DNA from: Chrysomallon squamiferum
Taxonomy: Eukaryota; Mollusca; Gastropoda; Neomphalida; Peltospiridae
DNA length: 20,000 nucleotides
Assembly: GCA_012295275.1 (NCBI GenBank)
Contig: CM022674.1
Coordinates: 3,018,242 to 3,038,241 of the forward strand
Direction of reading: 5' to 3'
How positions within the stretch are numbered: position 1 is the stretch's first letter; the number at the start of each line of letters is the position of its first letter. A program made the position numbers and the translations under genes. This document shows, one piece after another, positions 1 to 8,947 of this stretch. A model generated the notes under the pieces. It did no database searches, was not told where the DNA came from, and saw nothing but the letters and a program-made list of their open reading frames with translations.

Positions 1-45
1 TATGTACGTACGTATGCATGTGTGTATGTGTGAATATATATCTAT
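1..45. repeat. TATG/TACG/GTGT tetranucleotide tract, cut by window edge
   Basis: The window opens inside an alternating purine-pyrimidine simple repeat built of TATG, TACG and TGTG units. It is imperfect and its left end lies outside the window. Confidence 0.8.
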
Positions 46-802
46 AACGACTGCATTTTTAAAAGCATTGTAATAATGACATTCTTATTTTCCCAGTCTC
101 TTTCTGCGAGTATTTCGGTAATTTCTTGTTCACATTATCAACACACTTAACCTAAAATGAATGCAAATAGACGCAGTGGGACCGAGATTAAAATAAAAAC
201 TGAAGTAAAACAGCTGTTAAAGTAGCGTCCAGGAAAGGCGTGCATTGCAGAAGGTTTAGGTGAAACAGTGTGAGCTGTCGTAGATGGAACTTGCTTTTAC
301 GTTTTCCCTTGAAAAAAATAATGACAGCAATAATAACGAACTCTGTTACAGAAAATTCCTCATTCATTCGTGAGATTTCTTCTTCTTTTTTTTTTTTTTT
401 TAACAGAAAATTGTGACATTATCGCTATTCGAATCCTACACTCTACTGGATGAATGCAACAATAATTAAACAAAATCGATCCTGTTTACGCCTTAAACAG
501 ATTTTGAAAGGAGTTACGAGTTTAAATCCGATAGTAAATTTTAGGTGAATTTGATTCTAAATAAAGGGTCAGTGTTCAGAATAAATTTAAACGAGTAATG
601 GTCTAACAACAGACAGTTCCCCGAATTCAGCACGTTTTCCCAAATCAAAATTGTGTCAAATATTTCACGTTAGCTCTGAATCAAAACTGATCTGCAGTTT
701 GAAAAGAACATAAGTACGACTGTCAACTTCGCTGAAATTTTAATTTTGTTAATTTTTTCTCCCAGTGTCTTTATGAGTAATTAATTATTAGTAGCATTAT
801 TA
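46..802. other. AT-rich non-coding stretch, nothing recognised
   Basis: No open frame of credible composition, no RNA gene and no long repeat is visible here. The only simple tract is a run of 16 T at 386-401. The sequence reads as ordinary unique intergenic or intronic DNA. Confidence 0.6.
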
Positions 803-831
803 CATCATCATCATCATCATCATCATCATCA
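803..831. repeat. (CAT)n microsatellite
   Basis: An uninterrupted CAT trinucleotide run of about nine and a half units. Read on the minus strand it encodes an Asp run in a chance open frame, which is not a gene. Confidence 0.9.
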
Positions 832-1027
832 CAAACCTGATTCTGTTGTGTTGTTGTTGTCAGTATTATAAATCTGATTATCTCCTTCATTATCATTAAA
901 AAACAAATGGTGATGTACGCTATTATATCACGACTCTTGTAAAATGTCGGGGTCCAGATATCGTTAAACTGTGCTCTTTTGTTATATTGGTATACTTCCT
1001 TATTAATTAACACTGGAAGAAAAAAAT

Positions 1028-1087
1028 AACAACAACAACAACATAATAATAATAATAAGAAGAAGAAGAAGAAGAAGAAACAACAAC

Positions 1088-1151
<64 letters not shown>

Positions 1152-1173
1152 AAGAAGAAGAAGAAGAAGAAAG
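1028..1173. repeat. Compound AAN microsatellite: (AAC)(AAT)(AAG)(AAC)(AAT)(AAG)
   Basis: Six successive blocks share the AA dinucleotide and differ only in the third base: AAC (1028-1042), AAT (1043-1058), AAG (1057-1079), AAC (1079-1088), AAT (1090-1122), AAG (1121-1173). The C, T, G order occurs twice, the second round longer in its AAT and AAG parts. The + strand is almost devoid of pyrimidine pairs, so it is strongly strand-asymmetric. Confidence 0.9.
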
Positions 1174-1543
1174 TTAAATATTTAAATAAGTGTGTAATAT
1201 ATTTAGACATTTTCCTTATTACGAAAAAATTGTTCTAAAAAAAAAAAAAAAAAAATAAAAACAGAAGACGTCGAAAGAACAGTATGAGTATATTCACACT
1301 AAAATGCTGTTTGTCGATGTTAAAATGCCATAGTTTATTTTCACTAACCACGTGAGACTTACTTGTATTGTGTTTGAGATTGTATCTTGTAGAAATATAT
1401 ACAGATTTATGTCTTGTCTTTGTATTAGTAACTTGGATTAAAAAAAACAAAAAACATCTATTTTAGTAAGTTATTATGATCTTTGAAGCATCAGTAATAG
1501 AAATAATTACTTCGAAACAGGATATACTTAGTGTAGTTATTCC
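1174..1543. other. AT-rich non-coding stretch with A19 run
   Basis: Unique sequence apart from a run of 19 A at 1237-1255 and a shorter A-rich patch near 1440-1453. No gene, RNA or splice arrangement that I would defend. Confidence 0.55.
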
Positions 1544-1554
1544 TATACATACAG

Positions 1555-1586
<32 letters not shown>

Positions 1587-1608
1587 GCATACATACATAC
1601 ATATATGC
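1544..1608. repeat. (CATA)n microsatellite
   Basis: CATA units with interruptions. The segment CATATATGCA occurs twice within the tract, separated by three CATA units, suggesting a small internal duplication. Confidence 0.85.
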
Positions 1609-1701
1609 AGTCATCTACGGTATAAATCCATGTACACTTGTACAAACGTATCAAGAATGAAGATTAATGGCTTTTATTCCATGTAAGTAAGCAGGGATTT
1701 A

Positions 1702-1721
1702 CATATAGATACATATATATC

Positions 1722-1764
<43 letters not shown>

Positions 1765-1804
1765 ATGTATATATATATATAAATAGATACATATACACAC
1801 ACAC
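1702..1804. repeat. Compound (AT)n-(GT)14-(AT)n-(CA)n tract
   Basis: An AT-rich part is followed by (GT)14 at 1731-1758, then TATG/AT units, then (CA)n at 1794-1804. The GT block and the later CA block are inverted complements on the same strand, so a long imperfect hairpin is possible. The alternating purine-pyrimidine pattern also suits Z-DNA. Confidence 0.85.
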
Positions 1805-1856
1805 GAGTGTATGTATCTGTGACCTGTAAAAAACAGGTTATAATTGTTATTCGTAT

Positions 1857-1936
1857 CATTTTTTCCTATCTTTATCTTTATTTTTATTTTATTTCTTTTA
1901 TTTTTATTTTTTATTTTTTTTAATTTTTTTTTTCTC
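1857..1936. repeat. T-rich (TTTTA/TTTAT)n low-complexity tract
   Basis: About 80 bases with almost no C or G, made of T runs split by single A. It could be the remnant of a retroposon tail read on the opposite strand, but no element body is visible next to it. Confidence 0.7.
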
Positions 1937-2178
1937 ACGAAAGTCAGATAAGACGCGGTAAATTAGCATTATTATAGCAACCTAAAATCATCAGCTAGGA
2001 AAATGTTATCTCAGAAAAGATAATCCTGTCTCCACTTGCATCTCTTCGCTGCGGTGCTCTATGTCAGATGGAGGAAATCTTGCAGTCAGAACGCTTGTAA
2101 ATCTGACTGTGATACTCCTCACATGTGTCACTGAATAAAACAGTTCCTAGACACACACTTGTGAAATACACAGCAGGT
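1937..2178. other. Short unique spacer, no feature seen
   Basis: Non-repetitive sequence of mixed composition between two simple tracts. No convincing coding frame or RNA. Confidence 0.5.
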
Positions 2179-2179
2179 G

Positions 2180-2221
<42 letters not shown>

Positions 2222-2250
2222 TAAAAATAATGATGATGATGATGATGATG

Positions 2251-2284
<34 letters not shown>

Positions 2285-2502
2285 TGATAATAATAATAAT
2301 AACAACATTAATAATAATAATAATAATAACAACAACATTAATAATAATAATAATGATAATAATACTAATAATAATAACAATAATAATAATAACAATAACA
2401 ACAACAACAACAATAATAACAGTAATAATAATACTAATAATGATGATGATGATGATGATGATTATGTTGATGGTGATGATGATAGTAATAATCATAACAA
2501 TA
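2179..2502. repeat. 300-bp compound trinucleotide field (AAT/ATG/AAC)
   Basis: A field of AAT units with inserted blocks of ATG (about 2230-2253 and 2437-2461), AAC (about 2396-2412) and scattered single changes. The motif AACAACATTAAT recurs near 2302 and 2329, so the field also grew by small segmental duplications. Long Ile-, Asn- or Leu-only frames across it on both strands are artefacts of the repeat. Confidence 0.9.
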
Positions 2503-2834
2503 CGAAGAATAAATGAAGAAAGAAAGGATGGAAAGAAATGCATTACTCATTTACCACTGTTCTATCTTTTACACAGTCATGTTGTGTTTCTGATTATGAT
2601 GTTTTAGATACTCCACTGAACTGTATGAAGGTGTTAAATGGAAATGAAATAAAAATATGTAATCTAACAAACAAGCAAACAAACAAACTATTAAATAATA
2701 ATAATAGATAAAATAATCTATATAGTGATGGAGATTTTTTTTTTTTTTTTCGTTTTTTCACAAAAATAGATGTTTTCACATAAACGAACACCTGCATATT
2801 TAAACTGATCATTTCCAAGCTTCCTTGTAAAGCT
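2503..2834. other. Unique AT-rich spacer with T16 run
   Basis: Holds a short CAAA-rich patch (about 2668-2690) and a T run at 2735-2750. Nothing coding seen. Confidence 0.5.
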
Positions 2835-2837
2835 TTT

Positions 2838-2894
2838 ATGTATGCATCTATGTATGTATGTATGTACGTACGTACGAATGAATGAATGCATGTA
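2838..2894. repeat. (TATG)/(TACG)/(AATG)n microsatellite
   Basis: Tetranucleotide units that shift from TATG to TACG to AATG along the tract, the same family as the tract at the left edge of the window. Confidence 0.8.
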
Positions 2895-2973
2895 TAGCTT
2901 CTATATAAATGTAAATACACACACATACATTTAGAATTTTTTATACACATGTATTTGAATCTGTATCGTACTG

Positions 2974-2977
<4 letters not shown>

Positions 2978-3004
<27 letters not shown>
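2978..3004. repeat. (TA)n microsatellite
   Basis: A pure TA run of about 13 units, self-complementary and able to extrude as a cruciform. Confidence 0.9.
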
Positions 3005-3008
<4 letters not shown>

Positions 3009-3274
3009 ATGTTTGCGTGTTTGTCTATATAATCCACGTATATTATTACAGAAAGAAAGAAGAAACCTCCAGAAACGTAAACAAAAAGTAATATTAGGTA
3101 TAACGGGAACAATAATCGCGCTTAAAACAATAAATAACAAAGCAAATACGACAATATTAGCAGTAACGAATCCTGCAAAGGATCAGAGTCTGATGGTTAA
3201 TAACATCAGCGATAGCAATCATTACTCATTCAGCAGTGTTAACAGTAATTAAAACCAGCAAAACAACAACTTGC

Positions 3275-3359
3275 TTTTAGTCGATAATGAATTCATTAGT
3301 TTAACCGCGTTAATTAGTAAACTGACAGGTTGTGGGCTCAAATGTCCGCACTGCCACAG

Positions 3360-3390
<31 letters not shown>
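3275..3390 (+). mobile_element. Possible tRNA-derived SINE relic with T-rich tail
   Basis: The segment TTTTAGTCGATAATG at about 3276-3290 resembles a tRNA D-arm (A box). About 45 bases later GGGCTCAAATGTCC (3334-3347) resembles a T-arm B box, with partly complementary flanks (GTGGG and a CC-CAC segment). It is followed within about 16 bases by 27 T (3364-3390). A degraded tRNA-type SINE head would look like this. The match is imperfect, no second copy is seen in the window and no target-site duplication was identified, so chance is a real alternative. Confidence 0.25.
3364..3390. repeat. T27 homopolymer
   Basis: An uninterrupted run of 27 T. It lies directly 3' of the possible SINE relic and may be its tail. 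Confidence 0.95.
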
Positions 3391-3590
3391 GTTAAAGCGA
3401 CTGGATTTATAAAAAAGGATTGGATTTTTTTAGGAACTGTTTATGAGAAGGTAGATATGAAAATAAGTGTTGTTGCTAACTGATTGTCAATGTATGTGTA
3501 CGTGAAGACGTACGCACATACGCACGTGAAAAAAATGAAGGATGGTAAGGGTCAGTTAATATTCACTCGTTCGTCATTTGTTTATTTTTT

Positions 3591-3665
3591 CTTTTGTTCG
3601 CTCGTTCATTCATTCATTAGCTTCTGTATTCCTTTTTTTGTTTGTTCGTTCATTCATTATTTCGT
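3591..3665. repeat. (TTCA)/(TTCG)n imperfect tetranucleotide tract
   Basis: Two patches of TTCA units mixed with TTCG and GTTC, separated by a short T-rich piece. Confidence 0.6.
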
Positions 3666-4351
3666 TACTAGTCCAATTTCGTAAACAAAGTTTCACATAC
3701 ATACGGTTCCTACGTAAGAGACGGACTATTATACTAAACTGACAATAAATCATCATTTTAGAGAAGAATAACATCACCGATGTAATAAATAGGTTATTTC
3801 ACCTCATGTATATTCATTATCTTTTTTCTCCACACAAATTTACCAACTGAATGCCATCGACACAGCCCTATCGGAAACGCAATTTGATTCTAATCTTATC
3901 GTGTTGAGTTTCTGCTGACTGTAATTTCAGACAAAAACACAATTTCAGTCATTGTTCATTGATTAACCAAACCAGCGGTCGTAAATGTCGGCGTGAAAAC
4001 GCAACAACAACAAAAAAACAAACAAACAAAAAAAAAAATGATAAAAAATGGATTTCGTGGAATTGAAAGGAATTAATAGTAATTATTTTCCTGGCTCTAT
4101 TATGGTGTTGCCAGCAGCCTTATTGTTTTGCTCTAAATGATAAATAAACAGCGAGGCTTTGATACAACCGCGCAACTAAATGTATCGCTGAAAAGAAGAC
4201 CACAGTCGTCACACGTCAAACGTTATAAAATGCCCGTAAAATATTTAGCAGAATTAAGCGATTGTTAACATTGATTACGTGGAATATATCGCGTCCATGA
4301 TAATAATAACAATAATAAACAAACGTGATATTTACTGAAGAGAAGAAAAGA
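3666..4351. other. Unique AT-rich non-coding stretch
   Basis: No defensible gene. A sequence resembling a 3' splice acceptor ends near 3930 (TGTAATTTCAG), but no donor or coding exon supports it. A-rich and CAAA-rich patches occur near 4003-4038. Confidence 0.5.
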
Positions 4352-4546
4352 AAAAAAAAAAAAAAAAAAAAAAAGGAAAGAAAAAAAGCAATTTTGTTCG
4401 GTCTAATGACTCCCAATGAAATGAAGCATACCTGGCGATTGATAAGTCATTTCACCAGGGGAAAAGTTATTGTGTTGTGGTTGTCAGAAGATATATCGCT
4501 TATGATATTTCATATACCTGTCATCGCTATGGTCTGGTACACGGGA

Positions 4547-4585
<39 letters not shown>

Positions 4586-4633
4586 CGTGGGTGAGAGTAA
4601 TCTAATCTGAAAAAAAAAAAGAAAAAAAAAAAA
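4352..4633. repeat. Three A-rich runs around a 165-bp unique core
   Basis: A23 at 4352-4374 is followed by an A-rich patch to about 4389, a unique core of about 165 bases, A35 at 4549-4583 and another A-rich patch at 4611-4633. A 5-bp stem CCTGG/CCAGG lies in the core near 4431-4460. Serial poly(A) runs can mark nested retroposon insertions, but no box elements or target-site duplications were found in the core. Confidence 0.5.
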
Positions 4634-5099
4634 TTTATAATCATTTGTCATGATGTCATTCCACTTGTTGTGTGTTACCATGGAGACGACACCAAAAAAC
4701 AATGACGTTTCTCAATTAACACAATAACTCTACTCCAAGATACGATCTAAGAACCCGAATGTCATAAATCAAGTGTTTTAATAGTAATAGAGCTGTGAGT
4801 CTTTCATACACAAAAAACAAAGCAGTGAAAATCTTCATTGAGTCAGCACCGCTATTAAGATTTTTATCAAAGAATAAAAAATGGAATCTGATTTTGGGAC
4901 GCGAACTGTGAACGTATCAGTTTCAAATCCGATGGCATGAAATTAAGATGATTTCAAGCGTAGAGAAAAAAAAAAAATGAAATCGGTGACAGGATAGGAT
5001 TTCAGTATCTTTGTTTTTAATTGAACACTACAAACACAAAGAAAAAAATATTTAATTGTTCAGTCAATCAACTGTGCAGACATAATTATGTTATATTCA
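4634..5099. other. Unique AT-rich non-coding stretch
   Basis: Nothing recognised on either strand. Confidence 0.5.
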
Positions 5100-5101
5100 T
5101 T

Positions 5102-5190
5102 TTATTATTATCATCATTATTATTATTATTATTATTTTTATTGTTATTATTATTATTATTGTTATTATTATTATTATTACTATTATTATT

Positions 5191-5223
<33 letters not shown>

Positions 5224-5226
5224 TTG

Positions 5227-5264
<38 letters not shown>

Positions 5265-5300
5265 TATCTATCGATCTGTCTGTCTGTCTATCTTTCTGCC
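5102..5300. repeat. (ATT)n field running into (CTGT/CTAT)n
   Basis: Interrupted ATT units with single G, C or extra T changes to about 5263, then CTAT and CTGT tetranucleotides to about 5300. Poly-Leu, poly-Tyr and poly-Ile frames through it are repeat artefacts. Confidence 0.9.
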
Positions 5301-5313
5301 TGTCTCTATTTGT

Positions 5314-5769
5314 CTTCTATGCATGGGTACATTCCGGTATCTCCACTAAATGTCTCTCAGTCATATTTGTCAATCGGAACATCATCATCAACTCCCCGTT
5401 TTTCCAAAAACGTGTGACCATGCAAGCCGCAAAAACACAAGAACATAGAACACACGCGCACGCTTAGACACAACCGTGACCTTGGGCAAAGAAACCTGCA
5501 GAAGACATGTGTATTTGTTGTAACTATTCCTTCAGCGTGGACTTCTTGTTTTGCTCGTAAGATGAAAAAAAATGGCCCAAGGAAACACGGATGAAACAGC
5601 GACAACGAAGGACATCGTTTCAGTAATTGCCACCATGGTCTTTGGAGATGAACGAGAGTGACGACGACTAGCCAGAAGTGGGTGCGCGTACACGCCTCGT
5701 GCGTACCAACTACGGTTTTTGTAACAGCGCCAGCGTCTGTCGAAATGACGGCTTCAGTAACGTGCTGAT
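5314..5769. other. Unique spacer of more balanced composition
   Basis: Between the ATT field and the minisatellite the base composition is more even and CpG is more frequent (notably about 5640-5760). A minus-strand open frame at 5357-5605 is Cys-rich by chance and resembles no family that I know. Confidence 0.45.
5572..5661 (+). CDS. Possible 29-aa small ORF (weak)
   Basis: A small open frame begins at ATG 5572 with A at -3 and G at +4. It would encode an acidic peptide starting MAQGNTDETA and ending GDERE. An in-frame internal ATG at 5635 lies in the textbook context GCCACCATGG (5629-5638). An upstream stop sits just before the first ATG. There is no homology that I recognise and no signal peptide. 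A frame of 29 codons is common by chance, so treat this as a low-confidence small-ORF candidate only. Confidence 0.12.
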   Translation: MAQGNTDETATTKDIVSVIATMVFGDERE

Positions 5770-6257
5770 AACGTGAATAGTGATGCGTTTGTGACGTGAA
5801 TAGTGATGTGTTGGTTAAACGAAATGTTGATGTGTTTGTGACTTGAATGTTGATGTGTTGATGACTTGAATATTGATGTGCTTATGGTTTGCATTTTGTT
5901 GTGTTTATAACTTGAATATTGTTGCGTTGACGACTTCAATATTTATGTGTTTATGAACTGAATTGTTCTTTGTTTGTGACTTGAATAGTGATGTGTTGAT
6001 TGAATAAATGTTGATGCGTTTGTGACTTGAATATTGATGTGTTGATAAATTGAATTTTGTTGTGTTTATGACTTGAATATTGTTGTGTTTATAACATTGA
6101 ATTTTGTTGTGTTTATGACTTGAATACTGATGTGTTTATAACATGAGTATTTCTGTGTTTGAAACATGAATATCGATGTGTTTACGACTTAAACTTTTAC
6201 TGTGTTTATTACTTGAATTGTTTTGTGTTTATGACTTGTTCCTTTTGTTGTGTTTAC
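5770..6257 (+). repeat. 23-bp minisatellite, 21 degenerate units
   Basis: Consecutive units approximate GACTTGAATATTGATGTGTT plus a 3-base end (TAT, GAT or TGT). Unit boundaries fall at 5770, 5793, 5816, 5840, 5863, 5886, 5909, 5932, 5955, 5978, 6001, 6024, 6047, 6070, 6093, 6117, 6140, 6163, 6186, 6210 and 6233. Most units are exactly 23 bases, with a few of 24-25. The strongest constant parts are TTGAAT and TGTGTTTAT. Units differ from each other throughout, so the array is old. The period is not a multiple of three, so it does not encode a repeat protein. Confidence 0.9.
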
Positions 6258-6500
6258 ATTTCGAAATTATGACTAGAATTCTGTCGTATTGCTGACATGA
6301 ATATCACAGTATTGATAATCCTGATTACTTTAATTGTAATCCTATTTAAAACGTGAACACTAAGCCGATGACTTCAATACAGTTATATTGACGGTCTCGG
6401 TATTACATCGACTGAATATTGCTTTATTAATACTCCAGCTGTTGTTGTATTGTCGATTTGATAATCATATTGTTGATATCAGATTTGTCGTATAATTGAA
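6258..6500 (+). repeat. Decayed continuation of the 23-bp minisatellite
   Basis: Unit-like pieces such as GACATGAATATCACAGTATT (about 6293-6312) and GACTTCAATACAGTTATATT (about 6369-6388) persist, but spacing and sequence become irregular before fading near 6490. Confidence 0.5.
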
Positions 6501-6536
6501 TAGAATGAACATTATAAATAGAATGAGGCATATCGC

Positions 6537-6600
6537 GTGCACACACACACACGCACATGCGCGCACACATACATACTCACGCACATGCACAGCCACTGAA
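6537..6600. repeat. (CA)n-rich imperfect tract
   Basis: CA dinucleotides with GCGC, CATA and CACG interruptions, leading into the AG tract that follows. Confidence 0.75.
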
Positions 6601-6618
6601 ACATATATACAGATGCAC

Positions 6619-6622
<4 letters not shown>

Positions 6623-6710
<88 letters not shown>
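6623..6710. repeat. (AG)44 microsatellite
   Basis: A pure AG run of 88 bases, homopurine on the + strand. Mirror-symmetric homopurine/homopyrimidine DNA of this length can form intramolecular triplex (H-DNA). Arg-Glu and Ser-Leu frames across it are artefacts. Confidence 0.95.
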
Positions 6711-6716
<6 letters not shown>

Positions 6717-7485
6717 TGGAGTAGAGCAAGACAGTGAATATCAAAAGGTCTGACATTGTACAAACATTATGCAGATGTTTTCGCATGAATCTTTTCGTTT
6801 ATTTTTCTTTTATTAATAAAATAAATCATGAGAACTTTATGCACCAGCGGCAGTAAGAATTAACAAGCACCTGACATTAAAAATGAGTTGACGTCTTTTT
6901 CAATGAAAAAAACCCTAATAATAATAAAAAAAAAAACAAAAAAAACATACAGTCATTTTAAATATAAATGTTAACTGCATCATAGGTTTTCTTTTTCTTG
7001 TTCTCCTTTTCATCATCATTATCTTCATCGTAATCATCATCATCATAATTATCCATTTTCGTCATAATCATCATTTTTCTACTTTTTCTTCTGATTCTAC
7101 TTATTTTCTTTGTCTCTTTATAGCTACTACTAATTGTTTTTCTTGTTTAAATTATGTATTAAATTTAGACAATTCATTACGAAATTCAGCTAATACGTTA
7201 AGAAAAAAAAAATAATAATAATAATAATAAAATAAAATAAAGTTTCGCTAAATAACCTGACTAATAGGAAATAATTAAATAAAACGCTTGATTTCTGTAA
7301 ATGTATTATCAAAATGCACGTAGTTTAAAACTCATTTATATGTACTTTATTTCACTCATCGATTTTTTGTGAACTTCTCAACTATCGCAATTTGCTAGAA
7401 CGAAGTATTAATGCAGGGGAGAAGCAAAAAGCTAAATTAGGAATCATGTTTAATGTTTAAATTGCTGTATTAATCATTATAACAT

Positions 7486-7486
<1 letters not shown>
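6711..7486. other. Unique AT-rich non-coding stretch
   Basis: Short A-rich patches (6919-6946, 7201-7243) and a loose ATC-rich patch (about 7011-7075) are the only structure seen. Confidence 0.5.

Positions 7487-7553
<67 letters not shown>
7487..7553. repeat. (TAA)22 microsatellite
   Basis: An uninterrupted TAA run of 67 bases. Confidence 0.95.
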
Positions 7554-7554
<1 letters not shown>

Positions 7555-7676
7555 TATTTTTAGGATAACGTTGGCTTGCAAAATATTAAATTAACCGAGA
7601 GAATCATTCAGTCGTTCTTTCTTTTTTCTTTTTTTTTCCCATTTAGTCTTTATTCTGCTGTTTTATCGTTGCGTCA

Positions 7677-8225
7677 TTCTCTCAGTAAGCCTGTAAGTCA
7701 GTCATTCATTACTCGTTCATTCAGTTAGTCTGTCAACTATCATGTCTGTCAGTCAGTCAGTTAACATGTCAGTCAGTCAGTCAGTCAGTCAGTCAGTCAG
7801 TCAGTCAGTCAGTCAGTCAGTCAGTCAGTCAGTCAGTCAGTCAGACGGTCACTCAGTCAGTCATTCATTCAGTCAGTCAGTCAGTCAGTCAGTCAGTCAG
7901 CCAATCAGTCAATCAGTCAGTCAGTCATTCAGTTACATTCAGTCAGTCAGTCAGTCAGTCAGTCAGTCATTCAGCCAGTCAGTCAGCCAGTCAGTCATTC
8001 GGCCAGTCAGTCAATCAGTCAATCAGTCAGTCAGTCAGTCAGTCAATCAGTCAATCAGTTAATCAGTCAGTCAGTCACTTACTCCGTGGGTCAGTTATTC
8101 AGACAGTTAATCTGTCAGCCAGCCAGTCAAGTTATCCAGACAGTCACTTAGCGAGTTAATGGCTCAGTTAGTCATACACTCTCAGTTATTTAGTCAGTCA
8201 GTTAGAAAGTCAGTCAGACATAAAC
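7677..8225 (+). repeat. (CAGT)n field with perfect core and degraded flanks
   Basis: The longest perfect run (7767-7844, about 19 units) is surrounded by GTCA units carrying single changes (GTCATTCA, GTTA, GCCAGTCA, GTCAATCA). The pattern thins out to about 8225. The derived Ser-Gln-Ser-Val frame reads open for 106 codons only because the four-base unit contains no stop in any phase. Confidence 0.95.
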
Positions 8226-8311
8226 TGTTTGATTTATTTAGACAGTTCGTTACTCTGTTATAAAGGCAATATGCTGTTCAATGGTGCAGACATTCTATTA
8301 ACTGTTTTATT

Positions 8312-8415
8312 GTTTTATTTATTTATTTACATATTTATTTATTTTTTTTTTTTTTTTTATTTTTATTTATTCATTCATTTCATTTCATTTTATTTCAACA
8401 AAACATTTTTATTTT
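8312..8415. repeat. (TTTA)n / T-rich / (ATTTC)n tract
   Basis: TTTA units, then a T run at 8342-8359, then CATTT-type units. Confidence 0.8.
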
Positions 8416-8470
8416 AACGATTTAAAAGTTTTCAAATATTCACAATCAAATAACCAGCAACAGCAGTAGC

Positions 8471-8550
8471 AAAAAAAAAAAAAAAAAAAAAAATCGTCAA
8501 TAATACAAACAAACACACACACAGACACACACACACACAAAAAAAAAAAA
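8471..8550. repeat. A23 run, (CA)n and A-rich run
   Basis: A23 at 8471-8493, CA dinucleotides at about 8512-8539, then A12 to about 8551. Confidence 0.85.
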
Positions 8551-8714
8551 ACCATACATATAATAATAAATCATCCTTACACCATTAGCTCTGTGTAACG
8601 GATATACTGAGCTGTACAGATCTTACTGGATTTTTCACACGTTTGAAATGATTGGGCGACTGAGTATCCTGACTTCCCGTGGCTCGCTATTAAAGCAAGA
8701 CTCGGGAATTAACT

Positions 8715-8890
8715 AGAACTGTCGCTTTGATTTCGTTTTAACTCTCTCTTGTTTCACACTTAGCAGCTTCTCCTCCGCTGTCGACGACGACTTTGCCTCC
8801 AGCGCGGAGGGTCTCTGTATCGATTCGCCTTCAAGGACCAAGACAGATCAAGACTTCGGGAATCAAAGGATTCATTTAATTGTTCAAGTG
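8715..8890 (+). other. GC-richer patch, possible untranslated or partial exon
   Basis: Composition changes sharply to CpG-containing, GC-richer sequence (GTCGACGACGA, CAGCGCGGAGG). Two + frames stay open across it although there is no ATG. A pyrimidine-rich stretch ends in the tandem acceptor TTAGCAG (AGs at 8763 and 8766). A possible interpretation is a 5'-UTR or internal exon beginning at 8764 or 8767. No strong donor was found downstream before the T-rich stretch at 8907-8947, and the encoded residues match nothing that I know. A small regulatory island is an equal alternative. Confidence 0.25.
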
Positions 8891-8906
8891 GACGCTTTCT
8901 TTATAA

Positions 8907-8947
8907 TTTTTTTTTCTTTTTTAATTTTTTTTTTCTTTTTTTTTTTC
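8907..8947. repeat. T-rich low-complexity tract
   Basis: Runs of 8 to 13 T separated by single C or AA. Confidence 0.8.

Noticed and set aside
2064-2607. 160-codon frames on both strands rich in Ile, Asn and Met
   Set aside because: They are translations of the AAT/ATG/AAC microsatellite field.
5357-5605. 82-codon Cys-rich minus-strand frame, secreted-peptide-like
   Set aside because: It has a hydrophobic start but no clear cleavage site, no regular Cys spacing, and it ends in ordinary spacer sequence; chance is sufficient.
5770-6257. CRISPR-like regularly spaced repeats
   Set aside because: The units are directly adjacent with no spacers, they vary from copy to copy, and the DNA is animal.
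7742-8062. 106-codon Ser-Gln-Ser-Val repeat protein
   Set aside because: (CAGT)n has no stop in any phase, so the frame is open by composition; there is no non-repeat domain, and the degraded flanks show no coding constraint.
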